DNA of 11,568 bases from Lachnospiraceae bacterium (GTDB lineage Bacteria; Bacillota_A; Clostridia; Lachnospirales; Lachnospiraceae): assembly GCA_017464045.1 (NCBI GenBank), contig JAFUEG010000138.1, positions 1 through 11,568 on the forward strand. Direction: 5' to 3'. The notes under the pieces were generated by a model. That model worked only from the letters and a program-made list of their open reading frames with translations. It was not told the origin of the DNA and did no database searches. Below, in pieces: positions 1-7,995 of this stretch (the stretch's first letter is position 1; each line of letters begins with the position of its first letter). The position numbers and the translations under genes were made by a program.

Positions 1-209
1 AAACCTTTGACTGGTCCTTGATAAAATCCGTAAACAGACCGTATTTCCTTGCTGGAGGACTTACACCTGAAAATGTGGGAAAGGCTATAGAGGAGTTAGA
101 CCCATTTGCAGTTGATGCCAGTTCTTCACTTGAAACGGACGGAAGAAAAGATAGGCAGAAGATAAAGGCTTTTATAGATGAGGTAAGAAAGGAAAGAAAT
201 TATGAGTGA
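1..209 (+). CDS. trpF: Phosphoribosylanthranilate isomerase, 3' end only
   Basis: This is the C-terminal part of TrpF, which converts N-(5-phosphoribosyl)anthranilate to the carboxyphenylamino-deoxyribulose phosphate in cytoplasmic tryptophan synthesis. The reading frame is open from base 3 and shows the family's closing motifs: FDW near the window edge, then [10 protein letters not shown] (the phosphate-binding end of a TIM barrel), then [14 protein letters not shown] followed by a terminal helix ([11 protein letters not shown]). The usual family motif is VD(V/A)SSGVE..G.KD, so a serine replaces the common glycine after SS. About two thirds of the protein lies upstream of the window. A TTG at base 18 is not the true start. 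The stop (207-209) lies inside the first codons of trpB, an 8-bp overlap, which fits the trpC-F-B-A gene order and translational coupling. The family assignment is secure; only completeness is lost. Confidence 0.93.
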   Translation, partial: TFDWSLIKSVNRPYFLAGGLTPENVGKAIEELDPFAVDASSSLETDGRKDRQKIKAFIDEVRKERNYE

Positions 210-1392
210 TAATAACGGACGCTTCGGAATTCACGGAGGACAGTACATTCCGGAAACTTTGATGAATGCTGTTATAGAGCTTGAGGAAGCTTATAATCAT
301 TATAAAAATGATCCGGAATTTCAAAGAGAGCTGACAGAGCTTTTAAATAATTACGGTAACAGACCTTCGGGATTATACTTTGCAAAGAAGCTTACCAGAG
401 AACTGGGTGGTGCAAAGATATACCTTAAAAGGGAGGATTTAAATCATACGGGTGTTCATAAGATTAATAATGTTCTCGGTCAGGCACTGCTTGCCAAGAA
501 GATGGGTAAGACAAGACTTATAGCGGAAACAGGTGCAGGCCAGCATGGTGTTGCAACTGCTACGGCAGCGGCACTTCTTGATATGGAATGCGTTGTATTT
601 ATGGGTGAAGAGGATACCAAAAGGCAGGCGCTTAACGTCTATCGTATGAAGCTTCTCGGTGCCGATGTAGTACCGGTAACCACAGGAACCGCTACCCTTA
701 AAGATGCAGTTTCGGAGGCTATGAGAGAGTGGACCTCAAGAATTGATGATACACATTATTGTCTCGGTTCCGTTATGGGACCACATCCTTTCCCGATTAT
801 TGTAAGAGATTTTCAGGCGGTTATTTCCAAGGAGATAAAGGAGCAGATTCTTAAAGCGGAGGGCAGACTTCCGGATGCGGTTATAGCCTGCGTCGGCGGA
901 GGCTCCAATGCTATAGGAAGCTTTTATAATTTTATAGAAGATAAAGATGTAAGACTTATCGGCTGTGAAGCGGCAGGAAGAGGTATAGATACCTTTGAAA
1001 CGGCTGCAACCATAAACACCGGAAAACTCGGAATATTTCACGGTATGAAATCCTATTTCTGTCAGGATGACGAGGGACAGATTGCACCGGTTTACTCCAT
1101 ATCTGCAGGGCTTGATTATCCGGGAGTCGGACCTGAACATGCATACCTTCACGATATAGGTCGTGCGGAATATGTGCCTGTTACCGATGATGAGGCAGTT
1201 GAAGCATTTGAATTCTTGTCAAGGACAGAGGGAATCATACCTGCTATCGAGTCTTCACATGCGGTTGCATATGCGATGAAGCTTGCACCAACCCTGGATA
1301 AGGATAAGATTATCGTTATAACAATATCGGGACGAGGCGATAAGGATGTTGCCGCCATAGCAAGATACAGAGGAGAGGATATCTATGAGTAG
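202..1392 (+). CDS. trpB: Tryptophan synthase beta chain
   Basis: TrpB condenses indole with L-serine on pyridoxal phosphate to give tryptophan, as the beta part of the alpha2-beta2 complex. The 396-residue length is normal for the family. Visible landmarks match the numbering of the well-studied Salmonella enzyme: the PLP Schiff-base lysine in [10 protein letters not shown] is K87, the catalytic glutamate in AETGAGQHG is E109, the PLP phosphate loop GGGSN is 232-236, and the serine near the pyridine ring in TISGRGD is S377. [12 protein letters not shown] at the N terminus is typical of TrpB1. Position 85 is Val where Ala is common in related enzymes. ATG 202 is preceded by AAAGGAAAG (188-196) inside trpF, and the start overlaps the trpF stop. 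The 3' end overlaps trpA in the same way. Identity is certain. Confidence 0.99.
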   Translation: MSDNNGRFGIHGGQYIPETLMNAVIELEEAYNHYKNDPEFQRELTELLNNYGNRPSGLYFAKKLTRELGGAKIYLKREDLNHTGVHKINNVLGQALLAKKMGKTRLIAETGAGQHGVATATAAALLDMECVVFMGEEDTKRQALNVYRMKLLGADVVPVTTGTATLKDAVSEAMREWTSRIDDTHYCLGSVMGPHPFPIIVRDFQAVISKEIKEQILKAEGRLPDAVIACVGGGSNAIGSFYNFIEDKDVRLIGCEAAGRGIDTFETAATINTGKLGIFHGMKSYFCQDDEGQIAPVYSISAGLDYPGVGPEHAYLHDIGRAEYVPVTDDEAVEAFEFLSRTEGIIPAIESSHAVAYAMKLAPTLDKDKIIVITISGRGDKDVAAIARYRGEDIYE

Positions 1393-2161
1393 AATAAATG
1401 AAGCATTTAATAATAAAAAAGCATTTATACCATTTATTACCTGTGGTGATCCCGATATCGAAACCACAAGGGCACTTGTAAATGAAATGGTAAAAAACGG
1501 AGCAGACCTTGTAGAGCTTGGGATACCGTTTTCAGATCCGACAGCAGAAGGCCCAACCATACAGGGAGCTAACCTTCGCGCATTAAGCGGTGGAGTAAAC
1601 AAAGAAAAGATTTTCAATATGGTAAAGGCACTTCGAAACGAGGACAATATAACAATTCCTTTAGTATTTATGACCTATGCAAACGTTGTATTTTCCTACG
1701 ATGCGGATAAGTTTTTCAAAACCTGTCAGGAGATTGGTATAGACGGTGTTATCCTTCCGGATTTGCCATATGAGGAAAAGGGTGAATTTGAAGAGGTAAG
1801 TGAAAAGTACGGTGTTGATTTGATATCGCTTATAGCACCTACATCAGCCAATCGAATTGCCATGATAGCAAAGGAAGCGAAGGGCTTTATCTACATTGTT
1901 TCAAGTCTCGGAGTAACAGGCACAAGAACCGCCATCACAACCGATGTTGCGTCTATCGTTAAGGTTGTAAAGGAAAACACGGATGTACCATGTGCCATAG
2001 GCTTTGGAATCTCCAATCCGGAGCAGGCGGCTAAGATGGCTGCATCGGCAGACGGTGTAATCGTTGGCTCGGCTATAGTTAAGCTTATCGAAAAGTACGG
2101 CAAGGATTCCGCAAAACCTGTCGGAGAGTTCGTACATGATATGAAAACAGCCATAAGCTAA
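1385..2161 (+). CDS. trpA: Tryptophan synthase alpha chain
   Basis: TrpA cleaves indole-3-glycerol phosphate to indole and glyceraldehyde 3-phosphate and passes indole to TrpB. At 258 residues it is a full-length TIM barrel. Motifs seen: FITCGDPD (17-24), [20 protein letters not shown] (41-60), the loop 6 sequence GVTGTR (176-181) and the phosphate-binding GFGIS (206-210). The first catalytic acid (Glu49 in E. coli) aligns to E44. The second (Asp60 in E. coli, in the motif ADGP) aligns to E55 in AEGP, a conservative change that I believe is common in clostridial TrpA but could not verify. The start ATG at 1385 has a strong SD, AGGAGAGG (1371-1378), six bases upstream within trpB, and overlaps the trpB stop by 8 bp, favouring coupled 1:1 synthesis. 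It is the last trp gene; no clear intrinsic terminator follows. Confidence 0.98.
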   Translation: MSRINEAFNNKKAFIPFITCGDPDIETTRALVNEMVKNGADLVELGIPFSDPTAEGPTIQGANLRALSGGVNKEKIFNMVKALRNEDNITIPLVFMTYANVVFSYDADKFFKTCQEIGIDGVILPDLPYEEKGEFEEVSEKYGVDLISLIAPTSANRIAMIAKEAKGFIYIVSSLGVTGTRTAITTDVASIVKVVKENTDVPCAIGFGISNPEQAAKMAASADGVIVGSAIVKLIEKYGKDSAKPVGEFVHDMKTAIS

Positions 2162-2184
2162 GCTTGGGTTTTACCTAAATGATA

Positions 2185-2214
2185 TAGACAAAGATGGTGC
2201 TTTTGTGGTAAATT
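2185..2214 (+). promoter_or_regulatory. Candidate sigma-A promoter for trpS
   Basis: TAGACA (2185-2190) and TAAATT (2209-2214) are separated by 18 bases. The -10 box is preceded by TGG, giving an extended -10 (TGn). It lies in the 126-bp trpA-trpS gap and would give trpS a leader of roughly 65 bases. The same TAGACAAA octamer recurs at 2221-2228, but no well-spaced -10 goes with that copy. Called from consensus only. Confidence 0.45.
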
Positions 2215-2230
2215 AAAAGTTAGACAAAAA

Positions 2231-2263
2231 TTAGAATAATTATATGGAGAGCAGTTATTCTGG
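2231..2263 (+). promoter_or_regulatory. Possible leader hairpin before trpS
   Basis: AGAATAA (2233-2239) can pair with TTATTCT (2255-2261) around a 15-base loop; two T-G wobbles extend the stem by two pairs. It sits between the candidate promoter and the trpS ribosome binding site (GGGAGG, 2272-2277). It is weak, AT-rich and followed by no U-run, so it is not a convincing terminator or attenuator. No T-box core (AGGGUGGNACCGCG-like) is visible. Confidence 0.2.
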
Positions 2264-2287
2264 TTTAATTTGGGAGGATAATAAATA

Positions 2288-3373
2288 ATGAGTAAGATAA
2301 TTTTGACAGGTGACAGACCTACAGGCAGACTTCATGTTGGACATTATGTCGGTTCACTTAGAAGAAGAGTCGAGTTACAGAATTCGGGAGAGTTCGATAA
2401 GATATTTATAATGATTGCGGATGCACAGGCACTTACCGATAATGCGGACAATCCTGAGAAGATAAGACAAAATGTTATCGAGGTTGCACTTGATTATCTG
2501 TCAGTGGGACTTGATTCTGCAAAATCTAATCTTTTTATACAGTCACAGATTTCAGAACTTACCGAGCTTACATTCTTCTATATGAATCTTGTTACCGTAT
2601 CAAGACTTCAGCGTAATCCTACCGTTAAAGCTGAGATACAGATGCGTAATTTTGAAGCAAGCATACCTGTAGGATTTTTCACCTATCCTATCAGCCAGGC
2701 TTCGGATATAACTGCCTTTAAGGCAACTACTGTTCCGGTTGGTGAGGATCAGCTTCCTATGCTTGAACAGACCAAGGAGATTGTAAGAAAGTTTAACTCA
2801 GTATATGGTGAAACACTTGTTGAGCCGGAGATTTTGCTTCCTGATAATGAGGCATGCTTAAGACTTCCGGGTACAGACGGTAAGGCCAAGATGAGTAAGT
2901 CCCTCGGTAACTGTATATATCTTTCCGATACTGAAGAGGATGTAAGAACAAAGGTTATGAGTATGTATACCGATCCTGATCATATCAAGATAACAGATCC
3001 GGGTAAGCTTGAGGGAAATACGGTATTTACTTATCTCGATGCATTTTCCAAGCCGGAACATTTTGCTGAGTTTTTACCGGAATATAATAATCTTGATGAA
3101 CTTAAGGAGCACTATCAGCGTGGCGGACTTGGAGATGTTAAGGTTAAGAAGTTTTTAAATAATGTGCTTCAGGACGAGCTTGCACCGATAAGGGCAAGAA
3201 GAGCAGAATTCGAAAAAGATATACCTGAGGTTTATAATATCTTAAAGAAGGGCTCAGATGTTGCGAGAGAAGCAGCGGCTGAAACCCTTGCTGAGGTAAA
3301 ACGTGCCATGAAAATTAATTATTTTGAGGATAGTGCATTGATTGAGGAACAGTCAAGAAGGTATTCAAAATAA
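2288..3373 (+). CDS. trpS: Tryptophanyl-tRNA synthetase
   Basis: TrpRS charges tRNA-Trp with tryptophan using ATP, in the cytoplasm. It is a class I synthetase: the HIGH-type signature is HVGH (16-19) within [17 protein letters not shown], and the KMSKS loop is at 201-205 in [10 protein letters not shown]. Between them lie the tryptophan-pocket region ([12 protein letters not shown], 135-146) and the GEDQ motif (152-155). The C-terminal helical domain carries [15 protein letters not shown]. The TGDRPTG opening and the total of 361 residues resemble the TrpRS branch I recall from streptococci and many Clostridia rather than the shorter B. subtilis type (SGIQPSG). GGGAGG (2272-2277) lies ten bases before the ATG. 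It follows the trp operon in the same direction, so read-through from trpA is possible besides its own promoter. The function is certain; the subgroup is from memory. Confidence 0.97.
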   Translation: MSKIILTGDRPTGRLHVGHYVGSLRRRVELQNSGEFDKIFIMIADAQALTDNADNPEKIRQNVIEVALDYLSVGLDSAKSNLFIQSQISELTELTFFYMNLVTVSRLQRNPTVKAEIQMRNFEASIPVGFFTYPISQASDITAFKATTVPVGEDQLPMLEQTKEIVRKFNSVYGETLVEPEILLPDNEACLRLPGTDGKAKMSKSLGNCIYLSDTEEDVRTKVMSMYTDPDHIKITDPGKLEGNTVFTYLDAFSKPEHFAEFLPEYNNLDELKEHYQRGGLGDVKVKKFLNNVLQDELAPIRARRAEFEKDIPEVYNILKKGSDVAREAAAETLAEVKRAMKINYFEDSALIEEQSRRYSK

Positions 3374-3416
3374 TTTCTGGACGAAAATCATAAAATATAT
3401 AAGATAGGTTGGAAGT

Positions 3417-5897
3417 ATGAACGACTTTTTTATATTTGACCGTATACGGTGCAGTGTGACGGATGATAATGCTATAGTTTTGCAGGGCTTTTGTAAGGAA
3501 GAGGTTTTCTTAAATACAGAGGCCCTGCAAATTGTGGTTAAAAAAGGTGATGATAAAACTTATAGTCTGCCTGCAAAGTATGATATATCCAAGGCACCGC
3601 TTGATAAAAAAAATCTGTTTGGAAGCGGTAAAACCGTAAAAACCCTGTCGGCTGTCATTACCCTAAGTGAAAAGATATCAGATGATCACAGCATGATTTT
3701 TTATTACAGAAACGGTGAGGATAATAATCTGATTGAGCTTTATTCGTGTTCGGGAAGGGAACTTGGACACTATATACAAAAACTCAATTATTGTATAGAT
3801 TCGGTTGAGACAGACGGAAAGAATTTCCTGATAAAGGGATGGGCTGTCGACAGCCATGATATAGAATTTAAGCTTGTTAAGATTGAACAGGGTAAGGAGG
3901 AGGAAATTCCTTTCGAACTAAGCAGATATACCCGCTCTGATGTTGCCGAATCCTTTGTTGAGCTTGACAACACCAAGGATATAGGCTTTGTCATAAAACT
4001 TGTTAATAATAAGTATAAAATGCGTCTTTATATGACAGCGGGTGACAGACATGATGAGTACAGAGTCAACGGTTCAAAGGGCATAAGTCGTATACCTGCA
4101 ATTAATAAAGCGAGAAATGTCATAAGCAGAACGGTTATGAATACCAAAAACTACGGTTTAAAAAGTACGTGGCTTAAGATAAAGATCAGATTACGTACAA
4201 GGGCAGCCTTTGCAACAACAAATTATAATAAATGGATAAAAAAACGTATGCCGGATAAAAAAGAGCTTGCCAGACAGGCTGAGATGAAGTTTGATTACAG
4301 CCCTTTGTTCAGCATACTTGTTCCGCTTTATGAAACAGATGAATACTTCCTTAATGAACTTATAAAGTCTGTAAAAAATCAGACATATGACAATTGGGAG
4401 CTTTGTTTTTCTGATGGAAGTAAAGATTCAGAGAGATTAAAAAAGATTATTTCAAATTACAGTAAATCAGATAAAAGAATAAAATTTATAGCAGAGAAAA
4501 AAGGACCACTTGGTATATCTGACAATACCAATCAGGCATATGAACTTGCAACAGGTGATTATATCGTTCTCGGTGATCATGACGATTTATTTACACCGGA
4601 TGCGCTTTATGAGTGTGTTAAGGTTTTGAATACCCGCAAGGTTGATGTAATCTATACGGATGAAGATAAAACGGATGAAAAGGGTAAGAAGTTTTTCGGA
4701 GCTAATTTTAAGCCTGATTTTAATATTGACCTGCTTCGTTCCTGTAACTATATCTGCCATATGTTTGTTGCATCAAAAAAGCTTGTGGATTGTGTCGGAA
4801 CCTTTAACAGTGAGTTTGACGGTGCACAGGATTATGATTTTATCTTAAGATGCGTTGAAAAGGCAAACGAAGTATATCATATACCTAAGGTTTTATATCG
4901 TTGGAGAGCACACAGTAATTCGACTTCGGAACGACCGGATTCAAAGCTGTATGCTTTTGATGCAGGAAGGCGTGCGATTGAGGCACATTATAAGAGGCTT
5001 GGAATAGAGGCTGTCGTTGAGGATGGAGACCATCTCGGACAGTATAAAACCACGTATAAGATAATCGGAAATCCGCTTATATCGATAGTTATACCTAACA
5101 AGGATCATGTCGAGGATTTAAGAAAATGTATGAATTCGGTTGATGAAAAATCGGATTATAAAAATTATGAGTATGTTATAGTTGAAAATAACAGTGTGGA
5201 AGACATCACCTTTGATTTTTACAAGGAAATTGAAAAACGTGATAACGTAAAAGTTCTTTATTGGGATAAAGAGTTTAATTATTCGGCGATTAATAATTTT
5301 GGTGTTAAGGAAGCAAAAGGAGAATATATTCTTTTGCTTAACAATGATATAGAGGTTATAAATGGCGATTGGCTTTCACAGATGCTGGGCTACTGTCAGC
5401 GTGAGGATGTAGGTATAGTCGGTGCAAGGCTATACTATGAGGATGATACCATACAGCATGCCGGAGTAGTTATAGGCTTTGGAGGTATTGCGGGTCATAC
5501 CTTTGTTACGCTTGATGAGGATAGTGACCTGTATCAATCAAGAACCAAGGTAGCTTGCGATTACAGCGCAGTGACCGCCGCCTGTCTTATGACGAAAAAG
5601 AAGATATATGATGAGGTCGGAGGACTTGAGGAGGCATTTAAGGTTGCATTTAATGATATAGATTTTTGCATGAAGGTAAGGGCACTCGGCAAGCTGGTTG
5701 TGTATAATGCCAATGCAAAGCTTCATCACTATGAGTCTAAATCAAGGGGCGCTGAGGATACCTTTGAAAAGAAGGAAAGATTTAACAGTGAGATTAAACT
5801 GTTCAGGAGCAGATGGCCGGAGATTTTGGAAAACGGAGATCCTTATTACAATGTAAATCTTACACTTGATAAAGCCGATTTCTCAATCAGAGTATAA
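3417..5897 (+). CDS. Tandem-domain GT2 glycosyltransferase with N-terminal beta-rich region
   Basis: This 826-residue protein has two GT-A (family GT2) catalytic domains. Domain 1 (about 298-530) shows FSILVPLYET, the metal-binding GDHDD (386-390), TDEDK (414-418) and DGAQDYDF (468-475), the usual order in this subgroup. Domain 2 (about 554-800) shows ISIVIPNKD, NND (642-644), QHAG (680-683) and NDIDFCMKV (746-754). Each domain could transfer one sugar from a nucleotide-sugar donor to a growing surface glycan; donor and acceptor cannot be read from the sequence. Residues 1-230 form no GT fold and look beta-rich, with two similar stretches, IVLQGFCKEE (20-29) and FLIKGWAVDS (137-146), possibly an internal repeat. 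Residues 245-295 are a basic helical linker also found in the next gene. No signal peptide or membrane helix is seen, so it is likely cytoplasmic or membrane-associated. AGG (3406-3408) is a modest SD; the gap after trpS is 43 bp. Confidence 0.88.
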   Translation: MNDFFIFDRIRCSVTDDNAIVLQGFCKEEVFLNTEALQIVVKKGDDKTYSLPAKYDISKAPLDKKNLFGSGKTVKTLSAVITLSEKISDDHSMIFYYRNGEDNNLIELYSCSGRELGHYIQKLNYCIDSVETDGKNFLIKGWAVDSHDIEFKLVKIEQGKEEEIPFELSRYTRSDVAESFVELDNTKDIGFVIKLVNNKYKMRLYMTAGDRHDEYRVNGSKGISRIPAINKARNVISRTVMNTKNYGLKSTWLKIKIRLRTRAAFATTNYNKWIKKRMPDKKELARQAEMKFDYSPLFSILVPLYETDEYFLNELIKSVKNQTYDNWELCFSDGSKDSERLKKIISNYSKSDKRIKFIAEKKGPLGISDNTNQAYELATGDYIVLGDHDDLFTPDALYECVKVLNTRKVDVIYTDEDKTDEKGKKFFGANFKPDFNIDLLRSCNYICHMFVASKKLVDCVGTFNSEFDGAQDYDFILRCVEKANEVYHIPKVLYRWRAHSNSTSERPDSKLYAFDAGRRAIEAHYKRLGIEAVVEDGDHLGQYKTTYKIIGNPLISIVIPNKDHVEDLRKCMNSVDEKSDYKNYEYVIVENNSVEDITFDFYKEIEKRDNVKVLYWDKEFNYSAINNFGVKEAKGEYILLLNNDIEVINGDWLSQMLGYCQREDVGIVGARLYYEDDTIQHAGVVIGFGGIAGHTFVTLDEDSDLYQSRTKVACDYSAVTAACLMTKKKIYDEVGGLEEAFKVAFNDIDFCMKVRALGKLVVYNANAKLHHYESKSRGAEDTFEKKERFNSEIKLFRSRWPEILENGDPYYNVNLTLDKADFSIRV

Positions 5898-5907
5898 AGT
5901 GTGGTAT

Positions 5908-5999
5908 GTGCGTGACCTTGACACAATTTAAAGGTACACGCAAATCTCGCTTACGCTCACGATTTGCTTAGTACCTTAAATTGTGTCAAGGTAACGCAC
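5908..5999. repeat. Long imperfect palindromic element (28-bp stem)
   Basis: The left arm 5908-5937 pairs with the right arm 5971-5999. The stem is 6 bp (GTGCGT), one mismatch (G5914/A5993), 17 bp (ACCTTGACACAATTTAA), one bulged A (5932), then 5 bp (GGTAC). The 33-base loop holds a second inverted repeat, GCAAATC (5940-5946) with GATTTGC (5961-5967), around a small direct repeat, CGCTTA-CGCTCA (5948-5959). It fills most of the 151-bp gap between the two glycosyltransferase genes. There is no U-run after the right arm, so it is not an ordinary intrinsic terminator. The structure resembles a miniature non-coding palindromic repeat of REP or MITE type; no target duplication is evident. Confidence 0.85.
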
Positions 6000-6048
6000 T
6001 TGTGACAACTGTAATGTATATATTATAAGTGGAAGGGAGGTTTGTCTT

Positions 6049-7941
6049 ATGAAATTTGATTTATCATCGATTAATGCGGCAAGTATAAAAAAAGGCTTTA
6101 ATTATATAAGATCAAACGGTATAAGCGGCGTTTGGTCAAGGATGCGCGATAAGGCAAACGGACCCGGAAACGCATACAATAACTGGTATAAAAGATATCA
6201 TGCTGCGGCCGAAGAGGAATTGGAAGAGGAAAGAAAAACTGCATTTAGATATTCACCTGTAATCAGTGTGATAGTTCCGGTTTATAAAACACCGGAGCTT
6301 TATCTTAGAAAAATGATCGAGTCTGTTATAGGTCAGACCTATGAAAATTGGGAGTTGTGTATAGTTGACGGTTCTGACAGGCAGAGTAATATAGTTAAAG
6401 AATATATGGAAACTGAGAAAAGAATTAATTACCTTTATGTTGATAGAAATCTTGGCATATCCGGTAACAGTAACAAGGCACTTCAGATGGCTACAGGTGA
6501 TTATGTTACATTTATGGACCATGATGATTTACTTTCTCCGGATGCACTTTTTACAGTTGTGAAGGAACTGCAGGAGGTAAGATATGATATCGTATATTCC
6601 GACGAGGATAAGGTATCGGCAGACGGACGCAAATATCAGGAGCCGGTTTTTAAACCGGATTTTAGTTTGGATATACTTCGCGCTTATAATTATATAAGTA
6701 ATCTTTTTGTTGTTAAAAGAAATATGGCTGTCGGTCTCGGAGGTTTTGATTCGGAGTTTGATGGTGCGCAGGATTATGATTTTACTCTAAGGTGCTGCGA
6801 ACGTACAACCAGCATAAAACACATTCCGAGAGTGCTTTATCACAAGAGGATTAATAACTCATCGGTATCTCTGGATGTTCACAACAAGGAATATGCCAAA
6901 GAAGCAGGAAAACGTGCACTTGGTGCGCATATTAAGAGAATGGGTTATTATGCAACTGCAGTACATACGGATATGTGGGGCATATACAAGGTTGAATATG
7001 AAACTCCGGGAAATCCTTTCCTTACAATAATAATTCCGGGCGGTAATTCGCCGGAGCTTCTGGAAAAATGTATTTTCCCGCTTTTTGAAAAAGCAAGATA
7101 TAACAATTTTGAAATTATAGTTATAGATACTGAAAGTGAAAATAAAGAAATGACAGCTTTTTATCATCGTATAGAAAGCATAAGAAAAAATGTTAAGATA
7201 ATAACCAATACAAAGCTTGACGGACTTCCTGCCATACGAAATTTTGGAGCCTCTCTTGCCAACGGAGATTATCTGTTCTTTCTTGATAATAATGTTGAGC
7301 TTATCGATGCAACTGCTATGGGAGAGATGCTGGGAAATTGTATGCGCGAAGAGGTAGGTGCAGTTGCCGGAGTGTTATATGATGACAACGATATGATTTA
7401 TCATAAGGGATACGTGATAGGCATAAACGGACTTGTATCAAATCTTTATCAGGGGCTTGTCAAGGATGATATAGGCTACCTTATGCATAACAGAATCAAT
7501 ACGGACTGCAGTGCGGTTTCGGCATCCTGTATGATGGTTAAAAAGGATTTGTTTTTTAAGGTAGGAGGATTTTCCGATAAGTTTAAGACCTCACTTTCGG
7601 AGATAGATTTTTGTTTTAAGTTAAATGAGCTTAATCACTGGGTGGTTTCAGTGGCAGATGCCGGCTGGCATTTTCATGATACAAAGCCGATAATAGGAAA
7701 TACCATAAGGATTGAAGAGGAACTTGAAAGAGAAGAGGACTTATTCCGTATAATGTGGCCTAATATACTTAGGGACGGCGATCCTTTTTATAATATTAAC
7801 TTTACCAAGGATGGTAAGCAGTTTACTCTGCCTGAGATTATACCGGCAGAAGAAAAGCCGGATAATGATAAAAAGACCAGGGAAGAGGAAAAAAAAGCTG
7901 ACAATGAATTAGGTGACAGGCAGGATGATGAAGATGTGTAA
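6049..7941 (+). CDS. Tandem-domain GT2 glycosyltransferase, altered second domain
   Basis: This 630-residue paralogue of the preceding gene lacks its N-terminal beta-rich region. It starts directly with the shared basic helical linker (about 15-65, with YNNWYKRY), then GT-A domain 1 (about 70-300: ISVIVPVYKT, MDHDD 156-160, SDEDK 184-188, DGAQDYDF 238-245), which looks intact. Domain 2 (about 323-575) follows the same plan but differs at key sites. The NND of the neighbour is DNN (413-415), so the final aspartate of the DXD-like motif is Asn. NYSAINN is replaced by GLPAIRN, QHAG by YHKG, and NDID by SEID (517-520). Domain 2 may use another substrate or be inactive. A charged Lys/Glu/Asp tail follows from residue 600. 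GGGAGG (6035-6040), eight bases before the ATG, is a strong SD. It likely acts in surface glycan synthesis with its neighbour; the sugar is unknown. Confidence 0.87.
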   Translation: MKFDLSSINAASIKKGFNYIRSNGISGVWSRMRDKANGPGNAYNNWYKRYHAAAEEELEEERKTAFRYSPVISVIVPVYKTPELYLRKMIESVIGQTYENWELCIVDGSDRQSNIVKEYMETEKRINYLYVDRNLGISGNSNKALQMATGDYVTFMDHDDLLSPDALFTVVKELQEVRYDIVYSDEDKVSADGRKYQEPVFKPDFSLDILRAYNYISNLFVVKRNMAVGLGGFDSEFDGAQDYDFTLRCCERTTSIKHIPRVLYHKRINNSSVSLDVHNKEYAKEAGKRALGAHIKRMGYYATAVHTDMWGIYKVEYETPGNPFLTIIIPGGNSPELLEKCIFPLFEKARYNNFEIIVIDTESENKEMTAFYHRIESIRKNVKIITNTKLDGLPAIRNFGASLANGDYLFFLDNNVELIDATAMGEMLGNCMREEVGAVAGVLYDDNDMIYHKGYVIGINGLVSNLYQGLVKDDIGYLMHNRINTDCSAVSASCMMVKKDLFFKVGGFSDKFKTSLSEIDFCFKLNELNHWVVSVADAGWHFHDTKPIIGNTIRIEEELEREEDLFRIMWPNILRDGDPFYNINFTKDGKQFTLPEIIPAEEKPDNDKKTREEEKKADNELGDRQDDEDV

Positions 7942-7944
7942 TGC

Positions 7945-7973
7945 ATGTCAGGCTGTCAGATTCTCCATATAAT
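7945..7973 (+). promoter_or_regulatory. Candidate sigma-A promoter for hisA
   Basis: ATGTCA (7945-7950, four of six -35 bases) lies 17 bases before a perfect TATAAT (7968-7973). Transcription would start near 7980, just before the GGGGGA ribosome binding site. It begins four bases after the glycosyltransferase stop, so hisA may be transcribed apart from the upstream gene. An in-frame ATG at 7945 falls inside the -35 box, a further reason not to use it as the start. Confidence 0.55.
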
Positions 7974-7984
7974 AAATGATAATC

Positions 7985-7990
7985 GGGGGA
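7985..7990 (+). promoter_or_regulatory. Ribosome binding site that sets the hisA start
   Basis: GGGGGA lies five bases before ATG 7996. The longer in-frame start at 7945 has no such site and would add 17 residues (beginning MSGCQILH) unlike any HisA. The family's N-terminal beta strand begins right at 7996 (MNFRPCIDIH). Confidence 0.75.
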
Positions 7991-7995
7991 ATAAT

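Noticed and set aside
736..1152. Minus-strand 138-codon open frame inside trpB
   Set aside because: It lies wholly within a certain trpB gene, its product resembles no family I know, and no SD is evident. The same holds for the other antisense frames inside trpA, trpS, both GT genes, hisA and the cellulase.
1255..1647. Minus-strand 130-codon open frame across the trpB-trpA junction
   Set aside because: Overlaps two well-supported genes on the other strand and has low-complexity Ser/Leu content typical of shadow frames.
2155..2180. Terminator at the end of trpA
   Set aside because: AAGCT-A-AGCTT is self-complementary but has a one-base centre and no T-run behind a stem, so it cannot act as a usual intrinsic terminator.
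3374..3416. Separate promoter for the first GT gene
   Set aside because: The 43-bp gap after trpS holds AT-rich -10-like strings but no credible -35 at proper spacing; co-transcription with trpS is simpler.
5908..5999. Reading the long palindrome as a Rho-independent terminator
   Set aside because: The stem is too long, the loop is 33 bases and the right arm is followed by AACGCACTTGTG with no U-run.
6000..6029. Promoter pair TTGTGA - 18 - TATAAG before the second GT gene
   Set aside because: The spacing is acceptable, but transcription would start near 6036, inside the GGGAGG ribosome binding site (6035-6040), leaving almost no leader; not strong enough to list.
7945..7995. Longer hisA start at ATG 7945
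   Set aside because: It has no ribosome binding site, adds 17 non-family residues and overlaps a -35 box; ATG 7996 has GGGGGA and fits the family start.
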